The notes beneath the pieces are model-generated. The model had not been told where the DNA came from. It did not search any database and was given only the letters and a program-made list of their open reading frames with translations. A stretch of DNA of 64,000 bases from Zymoseptoria tritici IPO323 (lineage: Eukaryota; Ascomycota; Dothideomycetes; Mycosphaerellales; Mycosphaerellaceae): assembly GCF_000219625.1 (NCBI RefSeq), contig NC_018206.1, positions 868,001-932,000 on the forward strand. The letters run 5' to 3'. The number at the start of each line of letters is the position of its first letter. Position 1 is the first letter of the stretch. Shown piece by piece: positions 33,361 to 42,440 of the stretch. A program made the position numbers and the translations under genes.

Positions 33361-34215
33361 GATTGGAAACATGTCAAGGGCCTGCTATGCTGTAGCAACG
33401 AGCCATTGCTGTACAATCTGTACATACAACGCCGAAGCAAAATGTCTTCATCGGGAAATCCGTATACTGAGAGACACAGAGCGAGAAGTCTCCTAGCGGA
33501 TCGACTTGTGACTTGTAAGCGGGAGGTCACAACTCTTCGAGACTCTGGATCGTCTCTTGCCGCCGGGCTCGCCTCCCAATCCGAGACAGAAACGACGACT
33601 GGTGCTCAGCTATGTACTTGCAGTAGCCGAGAAGACGGTATCCTCGGATCCTCGAGCCCAGGCGGCTGTCAGCAAGAGGTCAGATCGACCAGAGATCGAA
33701 GTATTGCCATACTTTGCAACCTTTCCTGTTCTCGTGCATAGCAACTCAGTCAGAGCAAGGCGTATTAGGCGTTGCTGTCGTGCTTAATCGCAAGAGGGGG
33801 AGCATATACGAAGCATGAGATCGAGCGGTTGGAATGGGTCTAAACTCCATGTGCTTTGGCTGCACTATTGCTGTCTGGACGGATTTTCGCCGAGTCAACG
33901 CTTCTGCTCCAATATTCAATCCAGCAACGATATCGCTATGTATCGAGGCCATCGCTCCATCACCTCCGAATCCCATGACTTTTGGATCTTGGCGACGGCG
34001 TTCACTTCACTCGACCTCTGGCGCGACTTTTTGCATGTGCCACACGTGCCCGACTGAACCTCAGTGCAAACGACGACCCCCCCATGACCCCGCCATTCAT
34101 TCCGTGGCGGAGCTCGAGCTCAAGGCTCACTATGTCTCTCTTCTTTAACGGAGTTTAATATTATCCTTCTCATCGACTTACACCAGACTTTACCAAACGA
34201 CGACGACTCGCTGCT

Positions 34216-34956
34216 ATGTCCACCTTCCTCGACATAGCCGTAGAGCTCAGACACTTAATCTACGATCACCTCGCCGCCGACCCCTACGCCAACAACACCG
34301 CCCTGCTTTCCACCTGCAGACAGATCAACCAAGAAGCTCATGTGGTTTTGATGAGAGCGATTACTCTGAAGATACCATACGACATCCGCGATCATTCGAA
34401 GTCCGCTACCTCCCTCCAAACACGCTGGGCTTCCCTCCCACCAAGAACTCGCCAGCATGTCGGCGGAATTCATTTTAACATCAACCACATCGATGATCTC
34501 TCCGTCGTCTCCGCCTCCCAACTGATGCTCCAGTTCTGTGGTCCCAAGAACTTCATCGACCGCGTCAAGATCTCACCAGTTCAGATTCTGTCGCCGATCG
34601 ACGGCAAGTGCGTTTCTCCAATGGAAGGCAACCTCAAGATCACATTCTCCGTCGAGGACTTCGACCCGGAAATAATGGATCGCCTACACTTTCTTCACGA
34701 AGACAATTTGGTTGAATTCTTCTATGCACTTCAACAAAAGGCGATGGAGATGGAGACGAATGGGCCTAAGAAGTATAAGGAGGTGGAGGAGGAGCTTCTT
34801 CGGATGTTGGATGTCGGTTACTCCAGACGCTCTGCTACCCATGAGCGCTTCTTCTTTCCCGTCTTGTGGGTGCGACATAACCGGCTTCAGCACGACAAGC
34901 GGCTGTTAGCATGGCGCGAGGCTGAGAGGATGTTGTATTTTGAGGATAATGATTGA
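34216..34956 (+). CDS. Fungal F-box/2EXR-like protein
   Basis: A single-exon frame of 246 residues. The start resembles the F-box-like opening shared by many Dothideomycete orphan families: ELRHLIYDHLAADPY, then ALLSTCRQINQEAHVVL. That pattern (short helix, CRQINxE, then a variable beta-rich region) is typical of 2EXR-type proteins. The middle contains KITFSVEDFDPEIMDRLHF and the end a charged helix (RLLAWREAERMLYFEDND). The molecular role is unknown; these families are large and fast-evolving. Confidence 0.7.
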   Translation: MSTFLDIAVELRHLIYDHLAADPYANNTALLSTCRQINQEAHVVLMRAITLKIPYDIRDHSKSATSLQTRWASLPPRTRQHVGGIHFNINHIDDLSVVSASQLMLQFCGPKNFIDRVKISPVQILSPIDGKCVSPMEGNLKITFSVEDFDPEIMDRLHFLHEDNLVEFFYALQQKAMEMETNGPKKYKEVEEELLRMLDVGYSRRSATHERFFFPVLWVRHNRLQHDKRLLAWREAERMLYFEDND

Positions 34957-34967
34957 GATTTGGATGC

Positions 34968-35384
34968 TCACAGGAGGTTGTGTTGGACAAGCTGGATATC
35001 TCGCCTTGGAAAGGGTGCGCACCGCTTGGGCACGGAGGAATATGACACACCGCCACCGAAGAAGATGACTGTGGCAATTGAGGTTTGCAGCAGCATACAG
35101 ATTTTGAAGTCCTCGGCAGCGTGGATCTTCTCGACGACATCACGCTTGGCTTGGTACATATCATGAGAAAACATGGCTCCACGTCTCTGTCTGCTGTCCC
35201 AACCACGTCCGCCATTCCCTCGTCTGACTGCATTGTACATGTTAACATAAGCCATCTCGTCCACAACTTCCCCTCCGTAAGTCAGACCGTTCAAGCAGTT
35301 GATGATCCAGTCCACGATGGATTGCTCGCCGAATCGCCACGAACTAATACTTGCGATCGCGGGTGTAGACCCGTCTGTGATCAT
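34968..35384 (-). CDS. Possible 138-aa protein with hydrophobic C-terminal segment
   Basis: An ATG-started minus-strand frame almost abutting the 34,216 gene's stop. Sequence is protein-like in the middle (GEVVDEMAYVNMYNAVRRGN, MFSHDMYQAKRDVVEKIHAA). It ends with a 20-residue hydrophobic stretch (ICMLLQTSIATVIFFGGG). A minus-strand upstream ATG at about 35,427 and splice-like signals (GTATTA donor, CTGACTTACGGAG) suggest a different N terminus, but no phase-consistent joining was found. Not recognised. Confidence 0.4.
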   Translation of the reverse strand: MITDGSTPAIASISSWRFGEQSIVDWIINCLNGLTYGGEVVDEMAYVNMYNAVRRGNGGRGWDSRQRRGAMFSHDMYQAKRDVVEKIHAAEDFKICMLLQTSIATVIFFGGGVSYSSVPKRCAPFPRRDIQLVQHNLL

Positions 35385-35731
35385 GTCGTGAGGGCGATTG
35401 CCAGGAATGCATGTCGAAGCTGAAATAGGTGAGATCCATGCCGTTGTGAGATCGTGTTCTGTCTATGATCAGACAGACCGATAACGTTGGATCGGGGACT
35501 CATCAGAGCCGGCTAGGTACCTTGACAGCGGCGGGATATCCACCGAACGCCCCGGTATGTAATTGTGAGTCTTGGCAGGCATGTGTCTGCACGAGCTCCA
35601 ACGCACTTCTACGACACCACAACACCAACATCTCTGAACCCTGGTATTCCAGCACACCACAAGCACACACTGTGAGTATCGTCGCGGTCCTTCTCTCGAG
35701 CTCAGCTATTTCGTTGCGCAGGTCGGCGAAA

Positions 35732-36313
35732 ATGGCAGTCTCTGGAGTCCGATATGCACTCAACCGTCCGATCGAAGAAAGCGACAGTCCTTTCGTTGCC
35801 ACTCCCCGCCCAGACACACTCCCTCCTACCCGCGCTCAGATCGACGACCCGGACTACTTCGAGACCGACGACGGTGGCTTCATTGTCCCATACCAGCGTT
35901 ACATCGTCGTAGCAACTGACCAAGTGGTCGGCTACGATGGCAAACCACTTAACGTCGTCATCGGTGCGCGGATGACAAGCGTCGACAGCTTCCTGACCTG
36001 CCGATTCCATGATGTACACTTCGACTACCTCGTGGACACATCTGAGCTCGATGGCCTGCCGAACCCTCCGATCCCTTGCAACACTGCCAAGCATCGCATC
36101 TCGGGCGACACCACCCCCAACCTCGTCTGGATCGACCGCTACAAAGTCGCCTCGAGCATCTTCCTCAACCTCGGCCCCCTTCCCCAGCCATACACTCCAT
36201 CCGATCGCCTCGCGCAAATCACGCGCGACTGGGAATCCGTCTTCACGCCTACTGGTCGCCGAGTGCAATACGATGCCCACCCGAAGCCCCTCGACAATTG
36301 TGTACCCCAGTAG
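35732..36313 (+). CDS. Uncharacterised 193-aa protein
   Basis: A single-exon coding frame from ATG 35732 (MAVSGVRYALNRPIEE) to TAG 36313. The leader probably contains an intron: donor GTGAGT at about 35,669 and acceptor TTGCGCAG at about 35,721, only 10 nt before the ATG. The protein has an acidic region (DDPDYFETDDGG), a beta-rich centre (QRYIVVATDQVVGYDGKPLN, RFHDVHFDYLVD) and an amphipathic end (LAQITRDWESVF). No known family was recognised. Confidence 0.55.
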   Translation: MAVSGVRYALNRPIEESDSPFVATPRPDTLPPTRAQIDDPDYFETDDGGFIVPYQRYIVVATDQVVGYDGKPLNVVIGARMTSVDSFLTCRFHDVHFDYLVDTSELDGLPNPPIPCNTAKHRISGDTTPNLVWIDRYKVASSIFLNLGPLPQPYTPSDRLAQITRDWESVFTPTGRRVQYDAHPKPLDNCVPQ

Positions 36314-37053
36314 CATCTGGGACCACGAATAAGGAGGTGAAGAATGAGCATGGTGGCTAGCAGAGGAGGGCAAGGTGAAGTGGGTCTTAACCCACGTGAG
36401 TGCTTACCGGCAAAAACATACTGACAATCCACCAGCATAATCATCTGGTGTGAAGAGCTAGGCGACTAACGGCAGGCGAAGCATGGCGGCTGCCAGAGAG
36501 GCGGCAAAGGTCGAGTAGGTACTAGTGAACCTTACCGCTCGTGGACGAACTCCTACTGACAAGAGGTTTAGCAGGCTGTTATGTTTGAAGGGTTTTGAAA
36601 CGCAGGGTACGGAGCTATGGCATGAAGGCACTCGGCGACGACTGGTGCTTGGAAGCAAAGAGGTTAGAGTGTTGGAATCCGGTGGTTTCCGTAGCAGCAT
36701 CAAAGGTTCAACGACCCTTCTCATCGTTCGATTCTTGTGCCACTTTCGATCTGGTAGTTCTCTGGTCTACAGACCGGCAGTATTCAAGGTCTGAGATGTC
36801 AGCCTGCCTCTGTACGCGGCTCGGACATCGAGAGGCAGATACGAGCTCAAATATGAGATATAGAACTAGGTAAGAAGGTAGCTCGTGATTTGACAAGCCA
36901 ACCTCTATACGGCTCCCAGCTGACTTTCCTTGGCGCCTGAATTTGTAACGTCAGGGCACTTCCTTCTCTCCACGACCCGAACGCTCTCCACACACACATA
37001 CCTCACTCCCCGACGCCGCCAGCAAGCGGGTACACACGCGCCCTCCACTCACC
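36314..37053. promoter_or_regulatory. Intergenic and promoter of the PHD gene
   Basis: No supported gene. The last 120 bp are C/A- and CT-rich (CTTCTCTCC, CACACACATACC), like a fungal leader directly before the ATG at 37054. Confidence 0.45.
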
Positions 37054-37389
37054 ATGTCCGACGACGCGGAGCAGCGCGCTCTGTCCCATGGATCTCATCC
37101 TCTCAGCGACGACACCACCTTTCGCTGTCCTTGTCACCAGCCTGCAGGCACTGGAGCCAAGCTTGTGGGCTGTGATCGATGTGGGACATGGCAGCATCTC
37201 TCGTGTGCCGGTTTCATGTATGAAGAGGAAGCCCAGGACGTCGAGTACTTGTGCGACGAATGTGACCGCCAGTGGATGGAGAAGTACACGCGGAGAATAC
37301 TTGCGCAGTCCATCGAACAAATCTCAAGACCCCAACCCGTTCCACCACTCGACCTGGACGATAGCGCCTTTCAGTCGCTACGCGGATAG
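37054..37389 (+). CDS. PHD-finger frame ending at an internal TAG
   Basis: 111 residues from a well-placed ATG. A complete C4HC3 PHD finger is visible: Cys25, Cys27, Cys40, Cys43, His48, Cys51, Cys67 and Cys70, with the usual aromatic in WQHLSC. PHD fingers typically read histone H3 tails. The frame stops at TAG 37387-37389, after SAFQSLRG. The next codons continue open in the same frame for about 1,240 codons (next entry), so this may be only the N-terminal part of a much larger protein. The TAG sits in a perfect hairpin (37,380-37,398). As a stand-alone product it would be an unusually short PHD protein. Confidence 0.75.
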   Translation: MSDDAEQRALSHGSHPLSDDTTFRCPCHQPAGTGAKLVGCDRCGTWQHLSCAGFMYEEEAQDVEYLCDECDRQWMEKYTRRILAQSIEQISRPQPVPPLDLDDSAFQSLRG

Positions 37390-37398
37390 CATCCGCGT
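37380..37398 (+). repeat. Perfect hairpin across the TAG
   Basis: ACGCGGAT, a three-base AGC loop, then ATCCGCGT: eight perfect pairs. The TAG's T is the last paired base and its A and G lie in the loop. Confidence 0.95.
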
Positions 37399-40300
37399 GA
37401 GCACGAGAAGGCTGCACGTACTGATACGAGCACAATCCTCTCCAATGTTCCTCGTGGGCGCTTCAAGAGTGAGTTGCTCTTTCTACGTTTGGAAAATTCG
37501 TCCTTGGCTAAACAGCTCTTTCCAGAGTCCGAACATGAGGCCGTGCCAAAGCCCTCATCCACTCACCGTTCCTTGGCTGAACAGCTCTTTCCAGAGTCCG
37601 AAGACGAGGCCGTGCCCAAGCCGTCAACCATTCACGATCCCATTGTCATCGGATCTTCGCAGATCGGACACGATACCCAACTCTCCCAAGCCGGCAGCGA
37701 CTATGGCTCCGACTTTCGTGTCGAAGATCTCAACGAGCCAAATCCTCCTGCAACTCGAAATAAGGAACAGAAGAAGCGCGGAATCACTGAATCCTCGCAA
37801 TTCGGATACGATACCCAACTCTCCCAAGCCGGCAGCGACTATGGCTCCGACTTTCGTGTCGAAGATCTCAACGAGCCAAATCCTCCTGCAATTCGGAGTG
37901 AGGAACAGAAGAAGCGCGGAATCACTCAATCCTCGCAATTCGGATACGAAGGCCAGCGCTCTCCGCCGGACGCCGACTTTGGCTCTGACTTTCGTGTCGA
38001 AGATATCACTGAGTTTCACGCCGGAGATATCAGCGAGACGAACCCTTCTTCGCATCGAAAGGAGGAACAGCGCAACAGGAGGAAGGTCATCATTGAATCC
38101 TCGGAATCCGAAGCCGAAGTCGACGCCGAGCGCCGGAGCCCTCTTGCGACTCGCGGCAGGAAGAAGGTCGTGATCGAATCCTCGGAATCCGAATCCAATG
38201 CCCAGCGCTCTCGGCTCGGCAGTGACCATGACACAGATGTTCTGTCTGATATGGATGTCGTCGAGGCGAGTCCTGCTTTCACAACGTCGAAGCCCAGCAA
38301 GAAGAAGAAGTCCGCCAATACTTCGGATCCTTATCAAAGCAGCAGCAAGCACACGAGACCTTCCAGGTCCAGGCGCTTAAAGGACATACACTCTGATCCG
38401 ATTGACCCACCACCCGAATCTACCGGACCACGTAAACACAAAGCCCAACCCGTGCTGAGCTCCGCTTCGCTCACTGAACTCGAGGTCGAAATGTCACCTC
38501 ATATGCAAAACCTCAAGCGCTGGAATACCGCTATTGGTGGTGGAGGTGCAGGTCTCAGCCTTCTTCGAGTCGTCTTGCCGACCAAGATGACAGGCCGCAT
38601 TACGATGATCCAAGATCTTTTGCAAGAGCCAGTCGTCGACGGGCGAGACTTCTTCGTTCGCCGGATTGACACTAGGCGACGGTTGTGGTTGTTCAAACTG
38701 GCGGACAGAAGTCAACCCAACAAGCCTTCTGTCGACTATCACGGTCCACCCTTTGACATGACATTCTATCCAACTAGAGCAGCTGCTTCGCAAGCCGGCG
38801 ATAAGATCTGCGAGTTCTTTAATCGACTGCCCTTTCCACCTGCAATGCTCGGCTCGGAGATCGCCCCTTCGAGCAAAAGTCCTATCTCCTGCCTCCTCCG
38901 TACCGTTATCCATAACGCCGTCGACTACGACCACGAGAGCAGCACACCGGCGTATCTATGCAGAATCAAAGAACCGCACATCTCCGGCAACAACAACATT
39001 GATGTCAAGTTCAAAATCCCGGTTATCCTAATCGACGACGACGGATCCATGAGAGATGACTTCCTCTTCCCTTCGCTTAATGCTGAAAGCGTTAATCTCA
39101 ACACTCCGGTCCCATTACCTACGGAATTCAGCGCCTTGTTCGGAGAGTTGCCACGCGATGCGCCAATTGGTAACAGGATCAAATACTTGAATATCCTATC
39201 GACGTTGCGTCCCAAAGTTCAGCATGCAGCAAATGCTACGCGCGACGTCTTCTGTCGAATGTATGGCGCAATCGGCACTGTTACGGACCTGCGTCGATGC
39301 AGAGACCAGCTAATCTACCCGTACACGACCCCCACTGAGAATGTAACGACTGGCATGGGCAAGCAGCGGACGAGATACGGGCCATACGGCGACAAGAAGC
39401 TGTTTTGTCTTACAATGACGAGCAAGCACATCGTTACCATCCAGCCGTCCTCTACAGCTATAGAGGATGTCGAGGGCAAGCTGCCGGCGATCAAGAACCG
39501 GACAACTTCCAAGACCAAGCTGGCATTCATCCTCGATCACATGCTGAACCTCTTCTACGCCGGCGAAAACCTCCTTACCGTATGGCGTGCCGGTTGCGTC
39601 GCTGCCGATCTTGTCATCTCTGGTGCGCTCACGAGTGAAGACATCAAAATCGACTACTGCCAATGCCACCAAGACAACAGATCCTCTGCCGTTCACGTCT
39701 GCATGGGTTGTTTCGAGAATGAGATCTGTGCCAAGATGGAACGCAACGACAGCGATTGTCTTGTATGCCAGCAGTGTCTTACCAGTCATGCTGGACTACC
39801 TAGTACAGAGGAGCTCGGCAAACCAGGGGCCAAGATGCGGTGGCAGCTCCACATTTTATTGAAGGGAGACAAGACGATACCGACAGTGGACAAACCTCGC
39901 ATCTGCCGTGAGGTCTGGGAGCACTTCCAGAAGAACTACTACGCTGGCGATTGCAATTGGCGAGACGTCTGGGCTAATGTTATCCGCAGTGACAATGCTA
40001 CATCGTCGCCCTTTGCCGCCAGCATCGATGGTATTTACCCCGTGGCCGTCGTCGAAGGCAAGGTCGTATATCACAACCATTGGAGAAACACTGGTATCTG
40101 CGGCGATTGGATCAACCGATGGAAGCGTGACTTCGGCCCCGCAATCACTGGCCTCGTGCGCCTCGCACAAGACCTCCGCAAGCATGCCATTGCTTCCGCA
40201 CCATGGGAATCATTGATCGATCAGTTCGACCACTTTGCAACCATCAGCGGCAAGTACACGACCGGGCCGAAGGTTCGGAGAGTCAAGACCCCCGTCGAGA

Positions 40301-41112
40301 CTGCGCGGGCCTTTGTCGAGCAAGCCAAGCGTCCAGTGGCTTCTTTAGAGGAAGGAAAGGCCTTTTTCAATGGGAAAAAGGGGTTCTTCACCGGACACGG
40401 CTTGGGTCAAAACGTCAACATGTCCGACGACTGGAAACCCGTCCGCGTTAGGACTATGAAGCGCCTTATCGCCGAGATGGAGGTGATGTATGGGAGGACG
40501 ATCCAAAGGAGTGAAGACGGCGCACCGTGGATGTTCATCTCTCACCACATGCCTGCCCGTTGGTCGTGGGGCCGCTTATGGCGCCTCTTTGTCGGTCGTG
40601 AACAGCGCATGAGGACTATGTGCAATGTGAAATGGCACACAATGGACAACGCGGAGACTCTTATGCTCGAATGCGTCAGACAGTATCTGCAGAACGGCGG
40701 CAGAGACCGGTTCTTTGGCCTCCCCATGACCCTGTTCCCTCGACACCCCATGTGCATGTCCATTGGACATCTCCACCACGGCAGGCAGATGCGCACCGGG
40801 TTCACTACACTGACTCCATCGACCATGGCCGACTACGACGAGTCACTCAACAACATTTGCTTCGAGTCGCAACTCTCAAATTTCGCCAAGTTCAACTACC
40901 TAGAAGACCTATACGAGGAAATGCTCGCCGACGCGCTTAAGTTGAGGACGTCCACTGAGTACTTTCACGTACCGAACGAATGCGAGCGGTTCAATGTCGG
41001 TGAGATGCTCGAATGGAGCATGTTCAGGAAGAGAGAATTTGACGGGGACAGCGACAGTGATGAAGATTCCGAGTGTGAGTCGGACAACGAGCTCGAAGAA
41101 GGGGACATTTGA
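37390..41112 (+). CDS. Large uncharacterised protein region (about 1,240 codons), same frame as the PHD finger
   Basis: The frame is open from right after TAG 37389 to TGA 41112. Its first in-frame ATG is only at 38251, yet the 287 codons before that are clearly coding: they hold a 23-codon duplicate (LFPESE.EAVPKPS) and three 46-codon repeats (SDYGSDFRVEDLNEP). An independent start is therefore unlikely and the region should be joined to the PHD frame. Next come basic/acidic patches (VIIESSESE, VVIESSESE, PSKKKKS) typical of nuclear CK2-target segments. From about 38,480 on, some 870 residues look folded, without low complexity. A cysteine-rich patch at about 39,652-39,790 (CQCH, CMGC, CAKM, CLVCQQC) may bind zinc. 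The end is acidic (DSDSDEDSECESDNELEE). No intron is evident in 3.7 kb. I do not recognise the large domain. Confidence 0.72.
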   Translation, partial: HPREHEKAARTDTSTILSNVPRGRFKSELLFLRLENSSLAKQLFPESEHEAVPKPSSTHRSLAEQLFPESEDEAVPKPSTIHDPIVIGSSQIGHDTQLSQAGSDYGSDFRVEDLNEPNPPATRNKEQKKRGITESSQFGYDTQLSQAGSDYGSDFRVEDLNEPNPPAIRSEEQKKRGITQSSQFGYEGQRSPPDADFGSDFRVEDITEFHAGDISETNPSSHRKEEQRNRRKVIIESSESEAEVDAERRSPLATRGRKKVVIESSESESNAQRSRLGSDHDTDVLSDMDVVEASPAFTTSKPSKKKKSANTSDPYQSSSKHTRPSRSRRLKDIHSDPIDPPPESTGPRKHKAQPVLSSASLTELEVEMSPHMQNLKRWNTAIGGGGAGLSLLRVVLPTKMTGRITMIQDLLQEPVVDGRDFFVRRIDTRRRLWLFKLADRSQPNKPSVDYHGPPFDMTFYPTRAAASQAGDKICEFFNRLPFPPAMLGSEIAPSSKSPISCLLRTVIHNAVDYDHESSTPAYLCRIKEPHISGNNNIDVKFKIPVILIDDDGSMRDDFLFPSLNAESVNLNTPVPLPTEFSALFGELPRDAPIGNRIKYLNILSTLRPKVQHAANATRDVFCRMYGAIGTVTDLRRCRDQLIYPYTTPTENVTTGMGKQRTRYGPYGDKKLFCLTMTSKHIVTIQPSSTAIEDVEGKLPAIKNRTTSKTKLAFILDHMLNLFYAGENLLTVWRAGCVAADLVISGALTSEDIKIDYCQCHQDNRSSAVHVCMGCFENEICAKMERNDSDCLVCQQCLTSHAGLPSTEELGKPGAKMRWQLHILLKGDKTIPTVDKPRICREVWEHFQKNYYAGDCNWRDVWANVIRSDNATSSPFAASIDGIYPVAVVEGKVVYHNHWRNTGICGDWINRWKRDFGPAITGLVRLAQDLRKHAIASAPWESLIDQFDHFATISGKYTTGPKVRRVKTPVETARAFVEQAKRPVASLEEGKAFFNGKKGFFTGHGLGQNVNMSDDWKPVRVRTMKRLIAEMEVMYGRTIQRSEDGAPWMFISHHMPARWSWGRLWRLFVGREQRMRTMCNVKWHTMDNAETLMLECVRQYLQNGGRDRFFGLPMTLFPRHPMCMSIGHLHHGRQMRTGFTTLTPSTMADYDESLNNICFESQLSNFAKFNYLEDLYEEMLADALKLRTSTEYFHVPNECERFNVGEMLEWSMFRKREFDGDSDSDEDSECESDNELEEGDI
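37501..37638 (+). repeat. 69-bp direct duplication
   Basis: Two units starting at 37,501 and 37,570, each coding SLA(K/E)QLFPESE(H/D)EAVPKPS. Both carry an intron-acceptor-like CTCTTTCCAG, yet both are kept in frame as protein repeats, which argues that they are exon. Confidence 0.9.
37654..38066 (+). repeat. 138-bp tandem repeat coding acidic motif
   Basis: Three units of exactly 138 bp spacing (starts about 37,654, 37,792, 37,930). Units 1 and 2 are almost identical over more than 80 bp (GATACCCAACTCTCCCAAGC onwards); unit 3 is diverged and partial. Recent expansion is likely. Confidence 0.92.
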
Positions 41113-41481
41113 CGGGAAACATGCGGTGATGTGTGGAGTTGTCGATATTCAATGTGGCGTGGGAACAGTAAAGGGACGAGACACCAAAGTATTGTGCAGC
41201 ACATGGTACAATGCACGGTGGATGTAGAGGTGGAAGAGACGAGGGAATGCATGGTCATCATATCCGTGTCTCGGTAGCATGCGTGCGTATCTGCATGATC
41301 GTCGCCGCCAAATCTACCACACCATGACCGCAGACTCATCCGTCTGCCTGGATCAATGCTCATAGTCAGGTCCACTTCGCTCCGCATACTGTTTCCGCAC
41401 TCGTGGCGACTCCACTCCATCCGCTGTCCACTTCGCTGCCACAGAGCATCATCAGCTCCACACCAGCGTTTGTGAGATGTC
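41113..41481. other. convergent 3' intergenic
   Basis: 370 bp between the stops of the large 37-41 kb gene and the 41,482 gene. Nothing supported. Confidence 0.5.
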
Positions 41482-42162
41482 TTATCTCAAGTGCTTCTTC
41501 ATGGGGCTGTTAGCCGGTAGGGTCTCGTCCTTGCTGCACGACTTTCTCTTCGGAGAGCATGGCACACTCGCGCGAGCTGGTGGCATCAGTCGAGAGGGCA
41601 AGACTGACAGGAGTGGCGGGTCGGAGGGGAGGTAGGCCATCGACGTCGGCTGTGATTCGTCGTCGGCCATGCGGTGGTCGCTGTCCATCTGAGACGAGCT
41701 CTGTTGATAAGTATAGATGTTGGGTAGCATAGTCGGAGATGATGGTGCTTCTCGAGCGGCGAGGTCCTCCTGTATTGATACGGCGCTTTCCTCCGTGTTG
41801 TCTTCGTTGTCCACCTCGGCCCTGTTGTTGCTACTCCTCTCCTCTGCCAGCTCGTCCAGGCCTGCTCTGATCAATACGAGCTTCGGCTCGAGCTTGGGCT
41901 CGATTGTGTTGCCGACGGGGAGAAGTTCGCGAAGTTCCGTGTAGGATCGCTCTGCACCGAGACGGTATTCCTCTGCGAGGGCCTCGCATTCGTGGAGGTC
42001 GGCGAGGGCGAAGTTGGCGCGGAGGCGGTACAGGCGAGGTAGGCGTGGGTCGAGCAGCAGGGATTGGAGCTCTTGGAGCGCCGTCGCAGTGTCGGTGGTG
42101 ATCTTGACTATGGCGGCGTTGAAGTTGACGCGGAAGAATTCGTCGAGGTTTAGAGTGGCCAT
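41482..42162 (-). CDS. Uncharacterised 226-aa protein at the edge of the transposon island
   Basis: Starts at ATG 42162 (MATLNLDEFFRVNFNAA). The frame stays open further upstream but without ATG. The first 120 residues form charged amphipathic helices that look TPR-like (LYRLRANFALADLHECEALAEEY). The rest is acidic then Ser/Pro-rich, and ends with a basic KRKSCSKDE...PMKKHLR tail that could be a nuclear signal. No family recognised. Only about 220 bp separate the start from the repeat block that opens the transposon island, so its promoter is short or displaced. Confidence 0.6.
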   Translation of the reverse strand: MATLNLDEFFRVNFNAAIVKITTDTATALQELQSLLLDPRLPRLYRLRANFALADLHECEALAEEYRLGAERSYTELRELLPVGNTIEPKLEPKLVLIRAGLDELAEERSSNNRAEVDNEDNTEESAVSIQEDLAAREAPSSPTMLPNIYTYQQSSSQMDSDHRMADDESQPTSMAYLPSDPPLLSVLPSRLMPPARASVPCSPKRKSCSKDETLPANSPMKKHLR

Positions 42163-42384
42163 GACGCGAATGGGTTGTAGGTGTAAGTGTGTGCGCAGGT
42201 AATGTGCTGTCGACGCGATGGCGTAGTTGTAGGCGAATGCGCGTTTGTATGAGGGGTATACGAATGTGAAATCCGAATAGGCTGGCCTCAGCGCTAAGTC
42301 CCTCGACTCGAGGACCAATTTGAATAGATTTGAGCACGATATTAGATGGAGTATTGAAATAAACTCCGTAGGGTCACCCTGACG

Positions 42385-42440
42385 CTAACCCTGACGTTCT
42401 TACCCCGACCTTCTAACCCTAACGTTCTAACCCTGCCGTT
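42385..42440 (+). repeat. Four copies of a 14-bp telomere-like repeat
   Basis: Units CTAACCCTGACGTT, CTTACCCCGACCTT, CTAACCCTAACGTT and CTAACCCTGCCGTT follow each other without gaps at 42,385, 42,399, 42,413 and 42,427. Each contains a CTAACCC core resembling the fungal telomeric TTAGGG/CCCTAA unit. It marks the left border of the AT-rich island. Confidence 0.9.

Larger units (their letters stand above)
30720..34215. other. 3.5-kb interval with gene debris
   Basis: Contains a GT microsatellite (about 30,765-30,778), a doubtful minus-strand frame at 30,837-31,319, a probable decayed minus-strand gene (31,690-32,440) and three decayed copies of a 106-bp unit on the plus strand (33,092-33,360), the last three listed separately. 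No intact gene is visible. GC content is normal, so this is not RIP-saturated transposon DNA. Confidence 0.45.

Noticed and set aside
37468..37525. Intron with GTGAGT donor and CTCTTTCCAG acceptor in the PHD-linked gene
   Set aside because: The segment is one unit of an in-frame protein duplication whose second unit carries the same acceptor-like sequence, and it lies after the TAG, so it would not remove the stop.
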